Assembly: GCA_023435745.1 (NCBI GenBank)
Contig: JAEZMD010000003.1
Span: 62,001-126,000, forward strand
Source of the DNA: Bacillota bacterium
Lineage (GTDB): Bacteria > Bacillota > Clostridia > Acetivibrionales > DTU013
Length of the DNA stretch: 64,000 bases
Direction of reading: 5' to 3'
Shown: positions 1 to 9,670 of the stretch, piece after piece
Position numbering within the stretch: position 1 is the first letter of the stretch
Layout: every line of letters starts with the position of its first letter
Position numbers and translations under genes: made by a program
The notes under the pieces: model-generated
Seen by the model: only the letters and a program-made list of their open reading frames with translations
Database searches by the model: none
Told to the model about the DNA's origin: nothing

Positions 1-2409
1 AAGGATGAGGCAGGGGTCATCAATTTTGGCGGCAGCTCATCCATTGAAGTGCTTCCGGTGAAAAATCCACTGTTTGACGGTTTGCAAACGTACATTGATT
101 CTTCTTTCACCGATATGGAAAATGCCCTTCTATCTGCCCAGTCCATTATACCGTGGGATCATCAGAAGAGAGTGGTACTTCTGACCGATGGGAGAGAGAA
201 CACGGGGAATGCAATACGACAGGTCAGACAGATGAGAGCAAAGGGCTACGCTGTCGACGTCTACCCGATCAGCTCAGGCTTTTGGAACGAGGTTCAGCTT
301 CAGGAGCTGAAGATACCGAATTCAGTTCATTTGAATGAACAATTCGAGATTGCCGTTAACGTAAAAAGCAACATAAACACCAAGGCTGTTCTTCAATTGT
401 ACAGTAACCGTATGTTGACTGCGCAAAAAGAGGTTGTGCTAAATAAAGGAGAAAATCAATTTATTTTTTTGGATAAGGCTTCGGATGGGGGAATGGTGAC
501 ATACAGAGCGGAGGTACTCGCCGATACTGATACTGTTACGCAGAACAATACTCTTTCCTCCTACACCTATGTCAAGGATATTCCTCAGATCATGGTAATC
601 CAGGATGCTGATGAAGCAGGTGAAAACATTGCGGATATTTTGAATACCGATATGCGGGTGACTTTACTCAATCCAAAACAGGTTCCTGTTGAGCTGGCAG
701 AATTGCTTAAGTACGACGCCTTTGTACTGGCCAATGTTTCTGCCGACAGTCTTAATCAGACTTTTCTCGACAATATGGAAACGGCTGTAAGCCATCAGGG
801 TAAGGGTCTGCTTGTGACAGGCGGAGATAACAGCTATGGTCCGGGAGGCTATTATAAAACCACACTGGAGAAGCTGCTGCCTGTCAATATGGATATTAAG
901 CCAAAGGAAGAAGAGCCGAACCTGGCGCTTATGCTTGTTATTGACAAATCAGGGAGCATGTCAGGAGGAGATTTTGGTATTGCAAAGATGGAGCTGGCAA
1001 GGGAGGCGGCGATACGATCAACAGAGGTGCTCAACCAGAATGATATGATTGGAGTGCTTACTTTTGACGATGCATATAAATGGGTCGTAGAGCCTCAGAG
1101 CCTTGATAATTTGCAGGCTATTCAGGATGCGATCGGTACAATCCGCTCCGGCGGAGGCACTCAGATACTTCCCCCGCTGGAAGCTGCATATAATGCAATA
1201 CAGGAACTGGATACCAAACTTAAACACATTATTCTTTTAACAGACGGTCAGGCGGAGAAGGAAGGGTATGAGCCTTTGATCGAAGGCTTAAGGGAAAAGG
1301 AAATTACACTTTCAACGGTGGCGGTAGGCCGGGGGGCTGATTCTCTTCTGATGAAGGCGCTTGCTTACGGAGGTAAAGGAAGGTTTTATCAGACGGATGA
1401 ATTCACCGATATTCCGAAGATTTTTGCAAAGGAGGTGTTTTTGGCAGGGAAAAAATATCTCACCAACAGGACGTTTGCCCCCAGAGCCGCCGGCTCCTCA
1501 GATATTCTTAAAGGCATTGATTCGGTGCCGCAGCTTGACGGATATGTTACAACCACAGCAAAACAAACAGCAAATGTAATACTGGAAAGCGATGAGGAGG
1601 ATCCTGTTCTGGCAAGCTGGCAATATGGACTTGGCAGGACCGTCGCCTGGACACCTGATGCTCAGGGGATCTGGACATATGACTGGATGAATTGGGAGGA
1701 TTCAGGGAAGTTTTGGAAGAATACGATATCCTGGCTGGTTCAGCAGAACATGAGTCAGGGGTATACCGTAGAATCTGATATTGAAGGCAGGGTGGGCTCA
1801 ATAACAGTTAAGGCTGAGGATGACGCATTTATGACGGCGACTGATGTCAAGGGGACCCTCGTTGGGCCTGACGGCAGCAAACAGGATATTGAGCTGTTGC
1901 CCGGAGCCCCGGGAGAGTACAGTGGTTCCTTCAGCAACCTCAAAAGCGGTGTTTATATTGCGGACATTACACTTACAGGCAGTGGTGAAAGAAGCGAACG
2001 AATCAGTACAGGCCTGATCATGCCTTATTCGGCGGAATATAATTTGCTGGAGGGCAGCAATGAGGCGCTGCTTCAAAGGATCGCACATGAGGGAGGCGGA
2101 CGCATGCTTGACGATCCTGCCCAGGTCTTTAACAGTGCATTGCCGCCGGTTGAAGGGAAAGCAGATCCCACTCATGCGCTATATAAAACTGTATTTATTC
2201 TATTTATGCTTGATATTGCGCTCAGACGGCTCAATTTACATGTGAATTTGTGGAAGAAAAAACCGGTGCAAGCGGTGGCCGCAGGTAATGCTGCTGCGGC
2301 TCCGGGTAAGGCTGTGGAATCTGCGAATAAATCAGTTAAGCCGGACCAAGAACAATATTCTCACATTTCCAGGTTGTTGGATAAGAAACAGATGTGGCGT
2401 AAGAAGTAA
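1..2409 (+). CDS. VWA-domain membrane protein (5' end outside window)
   Basis: The frame is open from the first base, so the 5' end lies upstream; the GTG at 49 is internal and is not taken as the start. The first ~90 residues are the end of one von Willebrand factor A domain (VVLLTDGRENTG). Around residues 265-285 lies a glycine-rich stretch (LLVTGGDNSYGPGG) of the glutamine-amidotransferase-like fold found in these proteins. A second, complete VWA domain at about residues 309-470 has the MIDAS metal-site motif DKSGSMS, a later GGGT and LLTDGQ. One hydrophobic segment near residues 730-750 is followed by a basic, Ala-rich tail, suggesting a membrane anchor. The family often sits beside MoxR ATPases; nothing here proves a function, and stress or surface roles are guesses. 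159 bases separate it from the sensor kinase, so it is probably a separate unit. Confidence 0.85.
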   Translation, partial: KDEAGVINFGGSSSIEVLPVKNPLFDGLQTYIDSSFTDMENALLSAQSIIPWDHQKRVVLLTDGRENTGNAIRQVRQMRAKGYAVDVYPISSGFWNEVQLQELKIPNSVHLNEQFEIAVNVKSNINTKAVLQLYSNRMLTAQKEVVLNKGENQFIFLDKASDGGMVTYRAEVLADTDTVTQNNTLSSYTYVKDIPQIMVIQDADEAGENIADILNTDMRVTLLNPKQVPVELAELLKYDAFVLANVSADSLNQTFLDNMETAVSHQGKGLLVTGGDNSYGPGGYYKTTLEKLLPVNMDIKPKEEEPNLALMLVIDKSGSMSGGDFGIAKMELAREAAIRSTEVLNQNDMIGVLTFDDAYKWVVEPQSLDNLQAIQDAIGTIRSGGGTQILPPLEAAYNAIQELDTKLKHIILLTDGQAEKEGYEPLIEGLREKEITLSTVAVGRGADSLLMKALAYGGKGRFYQTDEFTDIPKIFAKEVFLAGKKYLTNRTFAPRAAGSSDILKGIDSVPQLDGYVTTTAKQTANVILESDEEDPVLASWQYGLGRTVAWTPDAQGIWTYDWMNWEDSGKFWKNTISWLVQQNMSQGYTVESDIEGRVGSITVKAEDDAFMTATDVKGTLVGPDGSKQDIELLPGAPGEYSGSFSNLKSGVYIADITLTGSGERSERISTGLIMPYSAEYNLLEGSNEALLQRIAHEGGGRMLDDPAQVFNSALPPVEGKADPTHALYKTVFILFMLDIALRRLNLHVNLWKKKPVQAVAAGNAAAAPGKAVESANKSVKPDQEQYSHISRLLDKKQMWRKK

Positions 2410-2568
2410 CAACATCCCCCAGGCTGCAGTTACGAATCCGCAAATCTCGCAGAGAAACAATACATAAAATAAAAATATGAAGTATTGGAGGAATTAACCT
2501 GTAATTGTAGAATTATTAATCTGATTTACTATTCGGGAAACGGCCGGAAGGTTACAGATATTAGTTTT

Positions 2569-4335
2569 ATGAATAATATTTACAGGTTTATTCAAAAACG
2601 GATGGAAGTCCTTAAAATAAGCACAAAAATAATGCTGTTTTATTTTATTCTGCTCATGTTTACTATTGCGGTGAGCAGCTTTTTTTACCAGCGGATATAT
2701 TACAATATTATATCCGGCAAAGTTAGCGAAATGTCCATGCAAACCCTCTACTCCATCAGTGCTAATATTGATTCGGTCATTGAAAATGCCGACAACTATT
2801 CAAAAGCGATCTTTACCAACGACGACCTTCAGAACATGCTGAAAGGCTCAAAGCCTTATATGGATCTCGTCACACAGGAAAGGGTCAGGGCTTATCTCAT
2901 CAAACTCACTGAAACGATACCCAGTATAACTTCGGTATACCTTTTTGATAATTACGGCAACAGATTCTCAATGGACAAAGCTACTAATAAAAACCTCACA
3001 ATAAGCAACATATCCAGGGCATCCTGGTACAGGCAAGTCAGCCAAAGCAGAGGATACTATATTCTTCGGCTCAATGCCGGAGGGGTTTTTGAAAAAACAA
3101 ACAAAGAAAATTACTTATCTCTGATCAGGGTCATAAACGATCTGCAGGATCAGCAGCCCATAGGGATCATTATCATTAACCTGCCGGAGGCTTCTTTTAT
3201 AAACGCATACAGTGATCTGGTCAGCAAATATGGAATGCAGGTCATTTTACTTGACGAGAATAATGAGAAAATAATTGGGACCGGAAGCGAGGAATTTGAC
3301 AGCTTCATACCCGGTATAACCGACGGCAGTGAGTCAAATACCAGGATTGTTAGAATCAATAATCAGGAATTCCTGATGTCATATCTTAAAATAAATTACA
3401 ATTGGAAAATAATCAGTGTCGCTCCCTTCAGCGAACTGTCCAGAGAATCAAAGATTTTCAGTCTCATAGCCTTTATTGTAATCATACTCAACAGCGTCCT
3501 GCTGTTTCTGGGATCAATTTTTATATCCAGACTCATCACAAACCCCGTTAAAAAGCTTTTACGTGCAATGAAAGGCGTTGAAAATAATGAATTCGGCATG
3601 GTGGATCTGAGAATGGGCAGCAGTGAATTTGAGAAGCTGCAGGACGGTTACAACAGAATGGTCACTGAAATACAAAAGCTGATCAAAAGGATCATGGAAG
3701 AACAGAAAATCAAACGAAAGGCTGAGCTTGACGTGCTTCAGGCTCAAATTAAACCCCATTTCCTGTACAACACCTTCGATGCGATCAGCTACCTCGCGCT
3801 CGAAGGCAGGAGCGAGGAAGTATATACAATAATGAAGGCGCTGGGGAGCTACTATAGGACGAGTCTAAACAAAGGAAGCGAAGTAATCACTCTGAAGGAA
3901 GAGGTAGAGGTAGTAAGAAACTATCTGACGATACAAAAGATCAGGTACAACGATATATTTACCGACAGCTATGATATTGAAACCGAGATAGAAAATATCA
4001 GGATATTGAAGCTCGTCCTGCAGCCGCTGGCTGAAAATGCTCTTTACCACGGGATCAAGCCCAGTGGGGAACCGGGACATATCGGGATAACAGCTGTAAA
4101 GGAAGGCGAATTTATTAAAATAACCGTTAAGGACAATGGTGTTGGAATGCCGGAGGAAAGCATAAAAAATATATTCAACGGCAGAAAAAGCTGTGAAGAA
4201 ACAAGCTTCGGGCTCAAAGGTACCATTGAACGGCTGCGGATTTTTTACGGGGTCGAAAATGTATTGTCCATTGTGAGTACACCCGGCGGCGGGACCGAGG
4301 TTATACTGACGATACCGGCGGAAAGGCGGGATTAG
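2569..4335 (+). CDS. YesM-type sensor histidine kinase
   Basis: Membrane sensor kinase of the LytS/YesM class that typically senses extracellular sugars or their binding proteins. Order: transmembrane segment near residues 20-40, extracellular Cache-like domain, second transmembrane segment near 305-325, HAMP linker, His_kinase domain with phospho-acceptor His at about residue 397 (QIKPHFLYNTFD), then HATPase_c with AENALYHG and GVGMPEES. I chose ATG 2569, preceded by GGAAGG at 2546-2551; a TTG at 2485 in the same frame would add 28 residues, and a Met eleven residues downstream is also possible, so the start is uncertain. The stop codon directly abuts the GTG of the response regulator, so the two are translationally coupled. 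It probably controls the ABC importer at 6050-9410. Confidence 0.93.
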   Translation: MNNIYRFIQKRMEVLKISTKIMLFYFILLMFTIAVSSFFYQRIYYNIISGKVSEMSMQTLYSISANIDSVIENADNYSKAIFTNDDLQNMLKGSKPYMDLVTQERVRAYLIKLTETIPSITSVYLFDNYGNRFSMDKATNKNLTISNISRASWYRQVSQSRGYYILRLNAGGVFEKTNKENYLSLIRVINDLQDQQPIGIIIINLPEASFINAYSDLVSKYGMQVILLDENNEKIIGTGSEEFDSFIPGITDGSESNTRIVRINNQEFLMSYLKINYNWKIISVAPFSELSRESKIFSLIAFIVIILNSVLLFLGSIFISRLITNPVKKLLRAMKGVENNEFGMVDLRMGSSEFEKLQDGYNRMVTEIQKLIKRIMEEQKIKRKAELDVLQAQIKPHFLYNTFDAISYLALEGRSEEVYTIMKALGSYYRTSLNKGSEVITLKEEVEVVRNYLTIQKIRYNDIFTDSYDIETEIENIRILKLVLQPLAENALYHGIKPSGEPGHIGITAVKEGEFIKITVKDNGVGMPEESIKNIFNGRKSCEETSFGLKGTIERLRIFYGVENVLSIVSTPGGGTEVILTIPAERRD

Positions 4336-5949
4336 GTGAACGAGGGAGCCATAAAGGTGATTGTCGTAGATGATGAATATATGGTGCGGGGACTGCTTAG
4401 AAGATGTATCAATTGGAAAGAGCTCGGGATGGAGATCGTAGGTGAGGCATCCTGTGCGCAGGAAGCGCTTGAAATGGTAGATAGGCTGAAACCCGACATC
4501 ATTTATACGGATATCTGCATGCCTTATACGGACGGGATCGAATTGAGCAGACTTGTGTTTGAAAAATACCCCAATATAAAGATCATAGTACTGACGGGCT
4601 ATGAAGAATTCGAATATGCGAAGAGAAGCGTCAAGCTCGGAATAGCGGACTTTCTGCTCAAGCCGATCAATGATGACGAAATCAGAAAATCGGCGCTTGC
4701 CATGAGGGAAAAAATCAAATCGGAGAGAACTCATTCAAACGAATATAAAAGGCTTAAATTGCTGCTTGATGAGAACCGTCCGTATCTCAGGGAAAAGTTT
4801 CTGAATGAACTCGTACAGGGGGAATTGTCAGCGGAGGAAATCAACGAAAAGCTTGCTTATTTTGATCTGGACTTCGGCTCCGGATTGTTTCAGGCGGCAT
4901 TGCTCGAAACCTGGCATCCGGGCGCAGGTGTCAGTCAGAGTACGGAAGAAAAGCTTATTTTGCAGATGCAGGGTATGGAATCTGTCAGGATGTATTTCAG
5001 GAACGATTCAAAAATAGCGATGTTTTTTGACAATAACCACAAAACAGTGATACTTAATGCGGATCCTGAAATCGATTTTACAGAATGCTGCGAAACCCTG
5101 CGGATCATGCTTGCCAACAAAATCAAGTGCATTGTGAGCATCGGGGTTGGGAATTCCTGCAAAGGGCTCGAAAACATACGGCAGACATGCAGGGAAGCGT
5201 ATTACGCATTAAGCTACAGCGCCATTCTCGGGAAAAACCAGGTCATCTGCTTCAGCGCCGTGGACCTGTCGCAGAAGAAGCCTCTGCGTATGCAGAATAA
5301 GCAATATGACGAGTTTGAATTTTGCCTGAAGGCCGGTCTTGCCGAAAAGGCCGGAGAACTTTTCTCCAGCTTCTGCGAAGGGATAAGGCCTGACGGCGGA
5401 AATGCAATCGAGACAATATGGGTGATAGCATCAAATGTCATTTCTGTGATCCTGTCGGTAATTAATGAATCCGGTCTGAAAATAAATAATATTTTTGAGG
5501 ATGGAGACGAGCCTTTCAAGCATGTTTTCAGGATACGCTCCTTGCCGGAAATGAGAGATTATATGGATTCTGTCATTCGCAGAACCGCTAACCTCATGGA
5601 AAAGCTGAAATCTAAAAAGGTCAACAAGACGATAGACGAAATTAAAGATTACATAAACGGCAATATTGCTTCGACGGGTCTTTCTCTGCCTGCAGTTGCG
5701 GCAAAATTTTATCTTAATCCCAGCTATCTTAGCCGTATATTCAAACAGGAAACGGGGCAGACCTTCATCGAGTACACTACAAAAGCAAGGATGGAGCTGG
5801 CTGTCAGGCTTCTGGGCCAAACGGAAATGAGGGCCTATGAAGTAGCTGAAAGAGTAGGGATACAGGATCCTCATTATTTCAGTATCTGCTTTAAAAAATA
5901 CACGGGAATATCAATCAACGACTATAGGAAATCTTCTTCCAATCCGTAA
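4336..5949 (+). CDS. YesN-type response regulator with AraC DNA-binding domain
   Basis: Response regulator of 537 residues paired with the preceding kinase. The N-terminal receiver has acidic residues D12/D13, phospho-acceptor Asp59 in IIYTDICMPYTDG, and the conserved Lys in LLKPIND. A long middle region, usual for this class, links to a C-terminal AraC helix-turn-helix pair (about residues 430-530; LSLPAVAAKFYLNPSYLSRI, then EVAERVGIQDPHYFS). The GTG start at 4336 immediately follows the kinase stop and has a GGAAAGGCGGG purine run upstream, inside the kinase end. The 100-bp gap to the solute-binding protein gene and its strong ribosome site suggest that this regulator activates the importer in response to its substrate; the substrate is not evident. 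Confidence 0.95.
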   Translation: MNEGAIKVIVVDDEYMVRGLLRRCINWKELGMEIVGEASCAQEALEMVDRLKPDIIYTDICMPYTDGIELSRLVFEKYPNIKIIVLTGYEEFEYAKRSVKLGIADFLLKPINDDEIRKSALAMREKIKSERTHSNEYKRLKLLLDENRPYLREKFLNELVQGELSAEEINEKLAYFDLDFGSGLFQAALLETWHPGAGVSQSTEEKLILQMQGMESVRMYFRNDSKIAMFFDNNHKTVILNADPEIDFTECCETLRIMLANKIKCIVSIGVGNSCKGLENIRQTCREAYYALSYSAILGKNQVICFSAVDLSQKKPLRMQNKQYDEFEFCLKAGLAEKAGELFSSFCEGIRPDGGNAIETIWVIASNVISVILSVINESGLKINNIFEDGDEPFKHVFRIRSLPEMRDYMDSVIRRTANLMEKLKSKKVNKTIDEIKDYINGNIASTGLSLPAVAAKFYLNPSYLSRIFKQETGQTFIEYTTKARMELAVRLLGQTEMRAYEVAERVGIQDPHYFSICFKKYTGISINDYRKSSSNP

Positions 5950-6049
5950 AAATAGTTACTATTCGTGTAAAATATTTGAATTCTTTTTATCCCGGCCATA
6001 AGCTAGTATTTATTTTAGATGCTATTTATATTATGAAGGAGGAAAATTT

Positions 6050-7408
6050 ATGAAAAAGAGTGCCCTTAGGATTCTCAGCATTCTGTTGAGTGTAATGCTG
6101 ATTATTGGACTGGTTGCCTGCCAGAAAAACCAGCCGGCCGATAACAATGCTCCGGTGGATGAGGTCACAGACGTTCCTGAAGATAAGACGCCGGCAGAAC
6201 CTGAGCCTGCCGAACCGGAAGTTGCAGAGCCGGTTACTTTGAAGCTCTGGCATATGTTCGTATCTGACGGAGACGGAAATAAAAAACCCTTCGAAGCCGT
6301 TTTGAAGCACGCGGGAGAACAGCTTTCCGATGTAAAGCTTGAAATCGACGGTGTTGACAACGAATCCTACAAGACAAAGATCAAGACTGCTATTGCAGCA
6401 AATGACGCTCCGGATATATTCTTTACATGGGCGGCAGGTTTTTCGAAGCCGTTTGTTGATTCGGGGAAGGTGCTCTGCCTGGATGAATATCTCGGCGATA
6501 TCAATGATAAACTGCTACCGGGAATTACAACCAATATGACTTATGACGGCAAGGTATATGGCCTGCCCTTCCAGATGCAGGTCGGAGCGCTGTTTTGCAA
6601 CAAGGAGCTGTTTGATAACAATGGTGTTAAGATTCCCGAAACTTATGCGGAACTGCTTGCCGCAATCAAAACCTTCAATGAAAAGGGGATCACTCCCATG
6701 ACCTGCGGCGCTGCTGATAAATGGCCTTCAATGTGGTACTATGACATCATAGCTCTGCGTACGGCGGGTGCACAGCTCTGCAACGACGCTCTTCTCAAGA
6801 AGGCGCCCTTCAATTCCCCCGAATTCACTGATGCCGCAGCCAAAATGAAGGAACTGGCAGATGCAGGCGCTTTCGGCAAGAATGCACTGGGAACCTCATG
6901 GGATGAAGCCCAGATAGCATTTGCAGAGGGAAAGGCGGCCATGATCTATAACGGTAACTGGGTAGCCGGGCTTGCGGAAGGTGAGACCTCCAAAGTTAAG
7001 GGTAAGGTAGTTGCAGTAAGATTCCCGCTGATAGACGGCGGCAAGGGTACAATGACGGAATACTTCGGCGGATCGGGAGACGGCTTCATGGTCGGCGCGA
7101 ACACTGTTGACAAGGAAAAAGCTGTCAAGACCGTTAAGTTCATATGTGAGGATATGGCGAAAGAGTCCTATCTGGCCGGTTCAGGTATGCCCGGCTGGAA
7201 GGTAGACGTTGATGATTCGCAGGTTTCACCGCTGATCAAAGAGCTCGTCACCATGACAAAAGACGCTACCGGATGGGTTCTCTGGTGGGATGTATTCCTC
7301 GAAGGCGCCGACGCCGATACTCACAAGAATCTTGCTACCGAAGTACTTGCAGGAACCAAGACTCCTGAAGAATATTCGGCTGAAATGCAGAAGCTCAGCG
7401 AGAAATAA
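6050..7408 (+). CDS. ABC sugar-binding lipoprotein (family 1 solute-binding protein)
   Basis: Extracellular carbohydrate-binding component of an ABC importer, 452 residues. It starts with a lipoprotein signal peptide with lipobox LVAC, lipidated Cys24, followed by a Pro/Glu/Ala-rich linker (about residues 30-62) and the binding domain starting at VTLKLWHMF. The motifs around AANDAPDIFFTWAAG and FAEGKAAMIYNGNWVAG are typical of family 1 sugar-binding proteins. The ribosome site AAGGAGG sits 8 bases before ATG. A strong stem-loop follows the stop (7466-7496), separating it from the two permease genes; such hairpins commonly keep the binding protein more abundant than the permeases. No ATPase gene is present in the cluster. 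Confidence 0.93.
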   Translation: MKKSALRILSILLSVMLIIGLVACQKNQPADNNAPVDEVTDVPEDKTPAEPEPAEPEVAEPVTLKLWHMFVSDGDGNKKPFEAVLKHAGEQLSDVKLEIDGVDNESYKTKIKTAIAANDAPDIFFTWAAGFSKPFVDSGKVLCLDEYLGDINDKLLPGITTNMTYDGKVYGLPFQMQVGALFCNKELFDNNGVKIPETYAELLAAIKTFNEKGITPMTCGAADKWPSMWYYDIIALRTAGAQLCNDALLKKAPFNSPEFTDAAAKMKELADAGAFGKNALGTSWDEAQIAFAEGKAAMIYNGNWVAGLAEGETSKVKGKVVAVRFPLIDGGKGTMTEYFGGSGDGFMVGANTVDKEKAVKTVKFICEDMAKESYLAGSGMPGWKVDVDDSQVSPLIKELVTMTKDATGWVLWWDVFLEGADADTHKNLATEVLAGTKTPEEYSAEMQKLSEK

Positions 7409-7465
7409 TCAGGTTACCAATCAGATTTAAGTAAGTTATCAATCAAATTACAGTATGAAGTAGAG

Positions 7466-7496
7466 CCGACGGTCGTGGGTTTCCCGCGGCCGCCGG
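7466..7496 (+). promoter_or_regulatory. Intercistronic stem-loop after the binding-protein gene
   Basis: Two 14-base arms (7466-7479 and 7483-7496) pair with one A/C mismatch and two G-T wobbles around a TTT loop. The 3' flank is TTTATAA, a poor U-tract, so it probably works as an mRNA stabiliser or leaky terminator between binding protein and permeases. Function is inferred. Confidence 0.6.
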
Positions 7497-7593
7497 TTTA
7501 TAACAAGGCGGCAAAACATCCGCTACATCTACAGATGGTGTGGCGTAACAAATAAGCCGCATGCAGCGCAATAACGGGGAACGCGGAGGTAAA

Positions 7594-8478
7594 ATGAACA
7601 GGGTTCTTGGAGATAGAAAAGCGATCTGTGTATTTGTATTACCGGCATTGATTGTATTTCTGGCAATCGTTGTTACACCGGTTTTCATGTCGGGCTATTA
7701 CAGTCTGCTTGAATGGGACGGTATAGGGAAGAGCACGTTTGTGGGCATGGAGAATTATGTAAAATTATTCACGGATTCTTCAACCAATTTCATAAAGGCG
7801 ATAGGCAATTCCTTTATCCTGGCCGGACTTTCGATACTGATTCAGCTTCCGGTCGCCATGATATTGGCGCTAATACTTGCACGGGGCATAAAGCTGGAAA
7901 ACTTTTACCGAACAGTATACTTTATACCTGTGATCATTTCAACCGTAGTTATTGGGCAACTGTGGAGAAAGGTATATCATTACGACTACGGACTGCTAAA
8001 CAGTCTTTTCAAGGGCATCGGGCTGCAAGCGCATCAGCAGGAGTGGCTTGGCAATATGGATACTGCGCTTATGGCTGTTTTGGTGCCGATTATATGGCAA
8101 TATATGGGGTATCACCTGCTGCTTTTCTATTCGGCGGCAAAATCCGTACCCGTTGAACTGAATGAAGCTGCGATGCTGGACGGCGCCTCAGGCTTCAAGA
8201 CATCACTTTTTATTACTATACCGATGATAAGACCAATGATAAATGTTTGTGTGACTTTTTCACTGATAGGATCGCTGAAGGTCTTCGACCTCATATATGT
8301 CCTGACGAACGGCGGACCTGTGCATTCTACGGAAGTTCCAAGCACACTTATGTTCAATACCATATTTTCCAGATACCAGTACGGCTATGGCAGTTCAATG
8401 GCCATTTTCATAATAGTCGAGTGTCTTTTGCTCACGGTATTGATACAAAGAATGTTCAAATCTGATAATGCGGCATAG
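7594..8478 (+). CDS. ABC sugar importer permease 1 (UgpA/MsmF type)
   Basis: Inner-membrane subunit of 294 residues with about six transmembrane helices and the EAA loop (EAAMLDGASGFKTSLFITIP, from about residue 191), the contact site for the ATPase. I chose ATG 7594 because GGAGGT ends 3 bases before it; the in-frame ATG at 7561 has no ribosome site and would add 11 polar residues. It pairs with the next gene and with the upstream binding protein. Known CUT1 importers of this kind use a shared MsmX/UgpC-like ATPase encoded elsewhere, which fits the missing ATPase. Confidence 0.93.
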   Translation: MNRVLGDRKAICVFVLPALIVFLAIVVTPVFMSGYYSLLEWDGIGKSTFVGMENYVKLFTDSSTNFIKAIGNSFILAGLSILIQLPVAMILALILARGIKLENFYRTVYFIPVIISTVVIGQLWRKVYHYDYGLLNSLFKGIGLQAHQQEWLGNMDTALMAVLVPIIWQYMGYHLLLFYSAAKSVPVELNEAAMLDGASGFKTSLFITIPMIRPMINVCVTFSLIGSLKVFDLIYVLTNGGPVHSTEVPSTLMFNTIFSRYQYGYGSSMAIFIIVECLLLTVLIQRMFKSDNAA

Positions 8479-8528
8479 CTTGGTTAAAATTAGACAATGC
8501 CTTGATGACAGGGAATGAAAGGATCATG

Positions 8529-9410
8529 ATGAATACGGAGATAAAAAAGATCGTTGCCGATACCGAAATGAACAGGTATATTTATAAAAACAAATTAAAA
8601 TCAGCCATTATCAATATCGTGATCATGGTTATCGCTCTTGTGCAGATGTATCCTCTTGTCTGGCTTCTGCTGTTTTCTCTCAAGGACAACAGCGAGATTT
8701 TCGGCGAGAACATCGTCGGGCTGCCGCGGCGTTTCCTGTGGCAGAATTATGCGGACGCATTGTCACAGGGCAATGTTGGACGGTATCTAATTAATAGTAT
8801 AATCGTTACCGGAATAACAATTCTTCTATCGGGAGTGTTAGGCGTAAGCGCTTCCTATGCAATAGCCAGAATGAAGTGGAAGCTGAGGAAACCGGTGCTT
8901 GTCGTTTTCCTGATGGGCATGATGGTGCCGCTGCATGCAGCTTTGCTGCCCCTGTTCCTGATATTGAAAAATTTGAAGCTGTACAACACCTATTGGGCTC
9001 TGATCGTACCCTATACGGCATTTGCGCTGTCCATGGGCATATTTGTGTTTGTGGGATTCTTGCAAAGCCTCCCAAAGGAGCTTGAGGAATCTGCTCTTAT
9101 CGATGGATGCTCAATTTACAGGGCATTTGTCAGTATCATCCTTCCACTCATCAAGCCGGCGATAGCCACTGTTTCCATATTCACATATCTTTCTGCCTGG
9201 AATGAGCTGATGTTTGCCATCCAGTTCATAAGCAAGCAGGAATATAAGACCCTCACTGTCGGAATCATGGCGATGGTTGGTCAGTATTCCACCAACTGGG
9301 GGCCTATCGGGGCTGGTCTGGTGATTGCGACGGCGCCTACTCTCGTCATCTATATCCTGATGAGCAAGCAGGTTCAGAAGAGCTTCATAACCGGCGCCGT
9401 AAAGGGCTAA
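8529..9410 (+). CDS. ABC sugar importer permease 2 (UgpE/MsmG type)
   Basis: Second permease subunit of about 293 residues with six predicted transmembrane helices, the typical opening VWLLLFSLKDN and the EAA loop ESALIDGCSIYRAFVSIILP near residues 187-206. Two consecutive ATGs (8526 and 8529) follow AAAGGA at 8517-8522; the second has better spacing. It completes the importer begun at 6050. Directly after its stop the sequence changes to a decayed region with scraps of other genes. Confidence 0.92.
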   Translation: MNTEIKKIVADTEMNRYIYKNKLKSAIINIVIMVIALVQMYPLVWLLLFSLKDNSEIFGENIVGLPRRFLWQNYADALSQGNVGRYLINSIIVTGITILLSGVLGVSASYAIARMKWKLRKPVLVVFLMGMMVPLHAALLPLFLILKNLKLYNTYWALIVPYTAFALSMGIFVFVGFLQSLPKELEESALIDGCSIYRAFVSIILPLIKPAIATVSIFTYLSAWNELMFAIQFISKQEYKTLTVGIMAMVGQYSTNWGPIGAGLVIATAPTLVIYILMSKQVQKSFITGAVKG

Positions 9411-9439
9411 GGGGTGATGGGGATTCCATAACTGATGGA

Positions 9440-9574
9440 ATCACTAAACTCACCCTCGAATCTTGTGTCAATGATATTGAGGTCGCTGCCCTCTTCTATT
9501 TTCTTTTGCAGCTGCGCAGGAGAGAGTAGCTTTATGCCCCTGTTAATGGCATTGTCCAGAATCATGCCGGTATA
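9440..9574 (-). pseudogene. Fragment of CoA-disulfide-reductase rhodanese region
   Basis: Read on the minus strand this stretch encodes YTGMILDNAINRG and KIEEGSDLNIIDTRFEGEF. It matches the junction of the reductase and rhodanese domains of the intact gene at 32377-34047; the matching DNA is 32617-32751, identical at roughly 85% of positions by eye. Only about 130 bases remain, with no start or catalytic rhodanese Cys. A 66-codon frame across it (9407-9607) continues into the adjoining MATE fragment in the wrong frame, so it is a fusion artefact and not a gene. Confidence 0.8.
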
Positions 9575-9579
9575 CATGC

Positions 9580-9670
9580 GTGCCAAGGCCTGAAACAATA
9601 CGTTCATGCATCATGAGGACGCTTTGTATTACAAACTGCTCAAACGATGTCGACAAGCCAATGGAGAATT
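9580..9670 (-). pseudogene. Fragment of a MATE exporter gene
   Basis: On the minus strand this reads FSIGLSTSFEQFVIQS then VLMMHERIVSGLGT. It corresponds to FSIGLPAAFEQFVLQSGLMI and following residues of the intact MATE protein at 40764-42188; the matching DNA is 41339-41428, about three quarters identical by eye. It starts about 5 bases after the rhodanese scrap, in a different frame from it. Only about 30 codons survive, so it is a remnant. Confidence 0.75.

Noticed and set aside
3865..4734. 289-codon minus-strand frame
   Set aside because: It lies antisense to the kinase ATPase domain and receiver domain, both of which have clear motifs; no family features on the minus strand.
9407..9607. 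66-codon minus-strand frame with rhodanese-like residues
   Set aside because: It joins a rhodanese scrap to a MATE scrap read in the wrong frame, has no ribosome site and ends opposite the permease stop; treated as pseudogene material.
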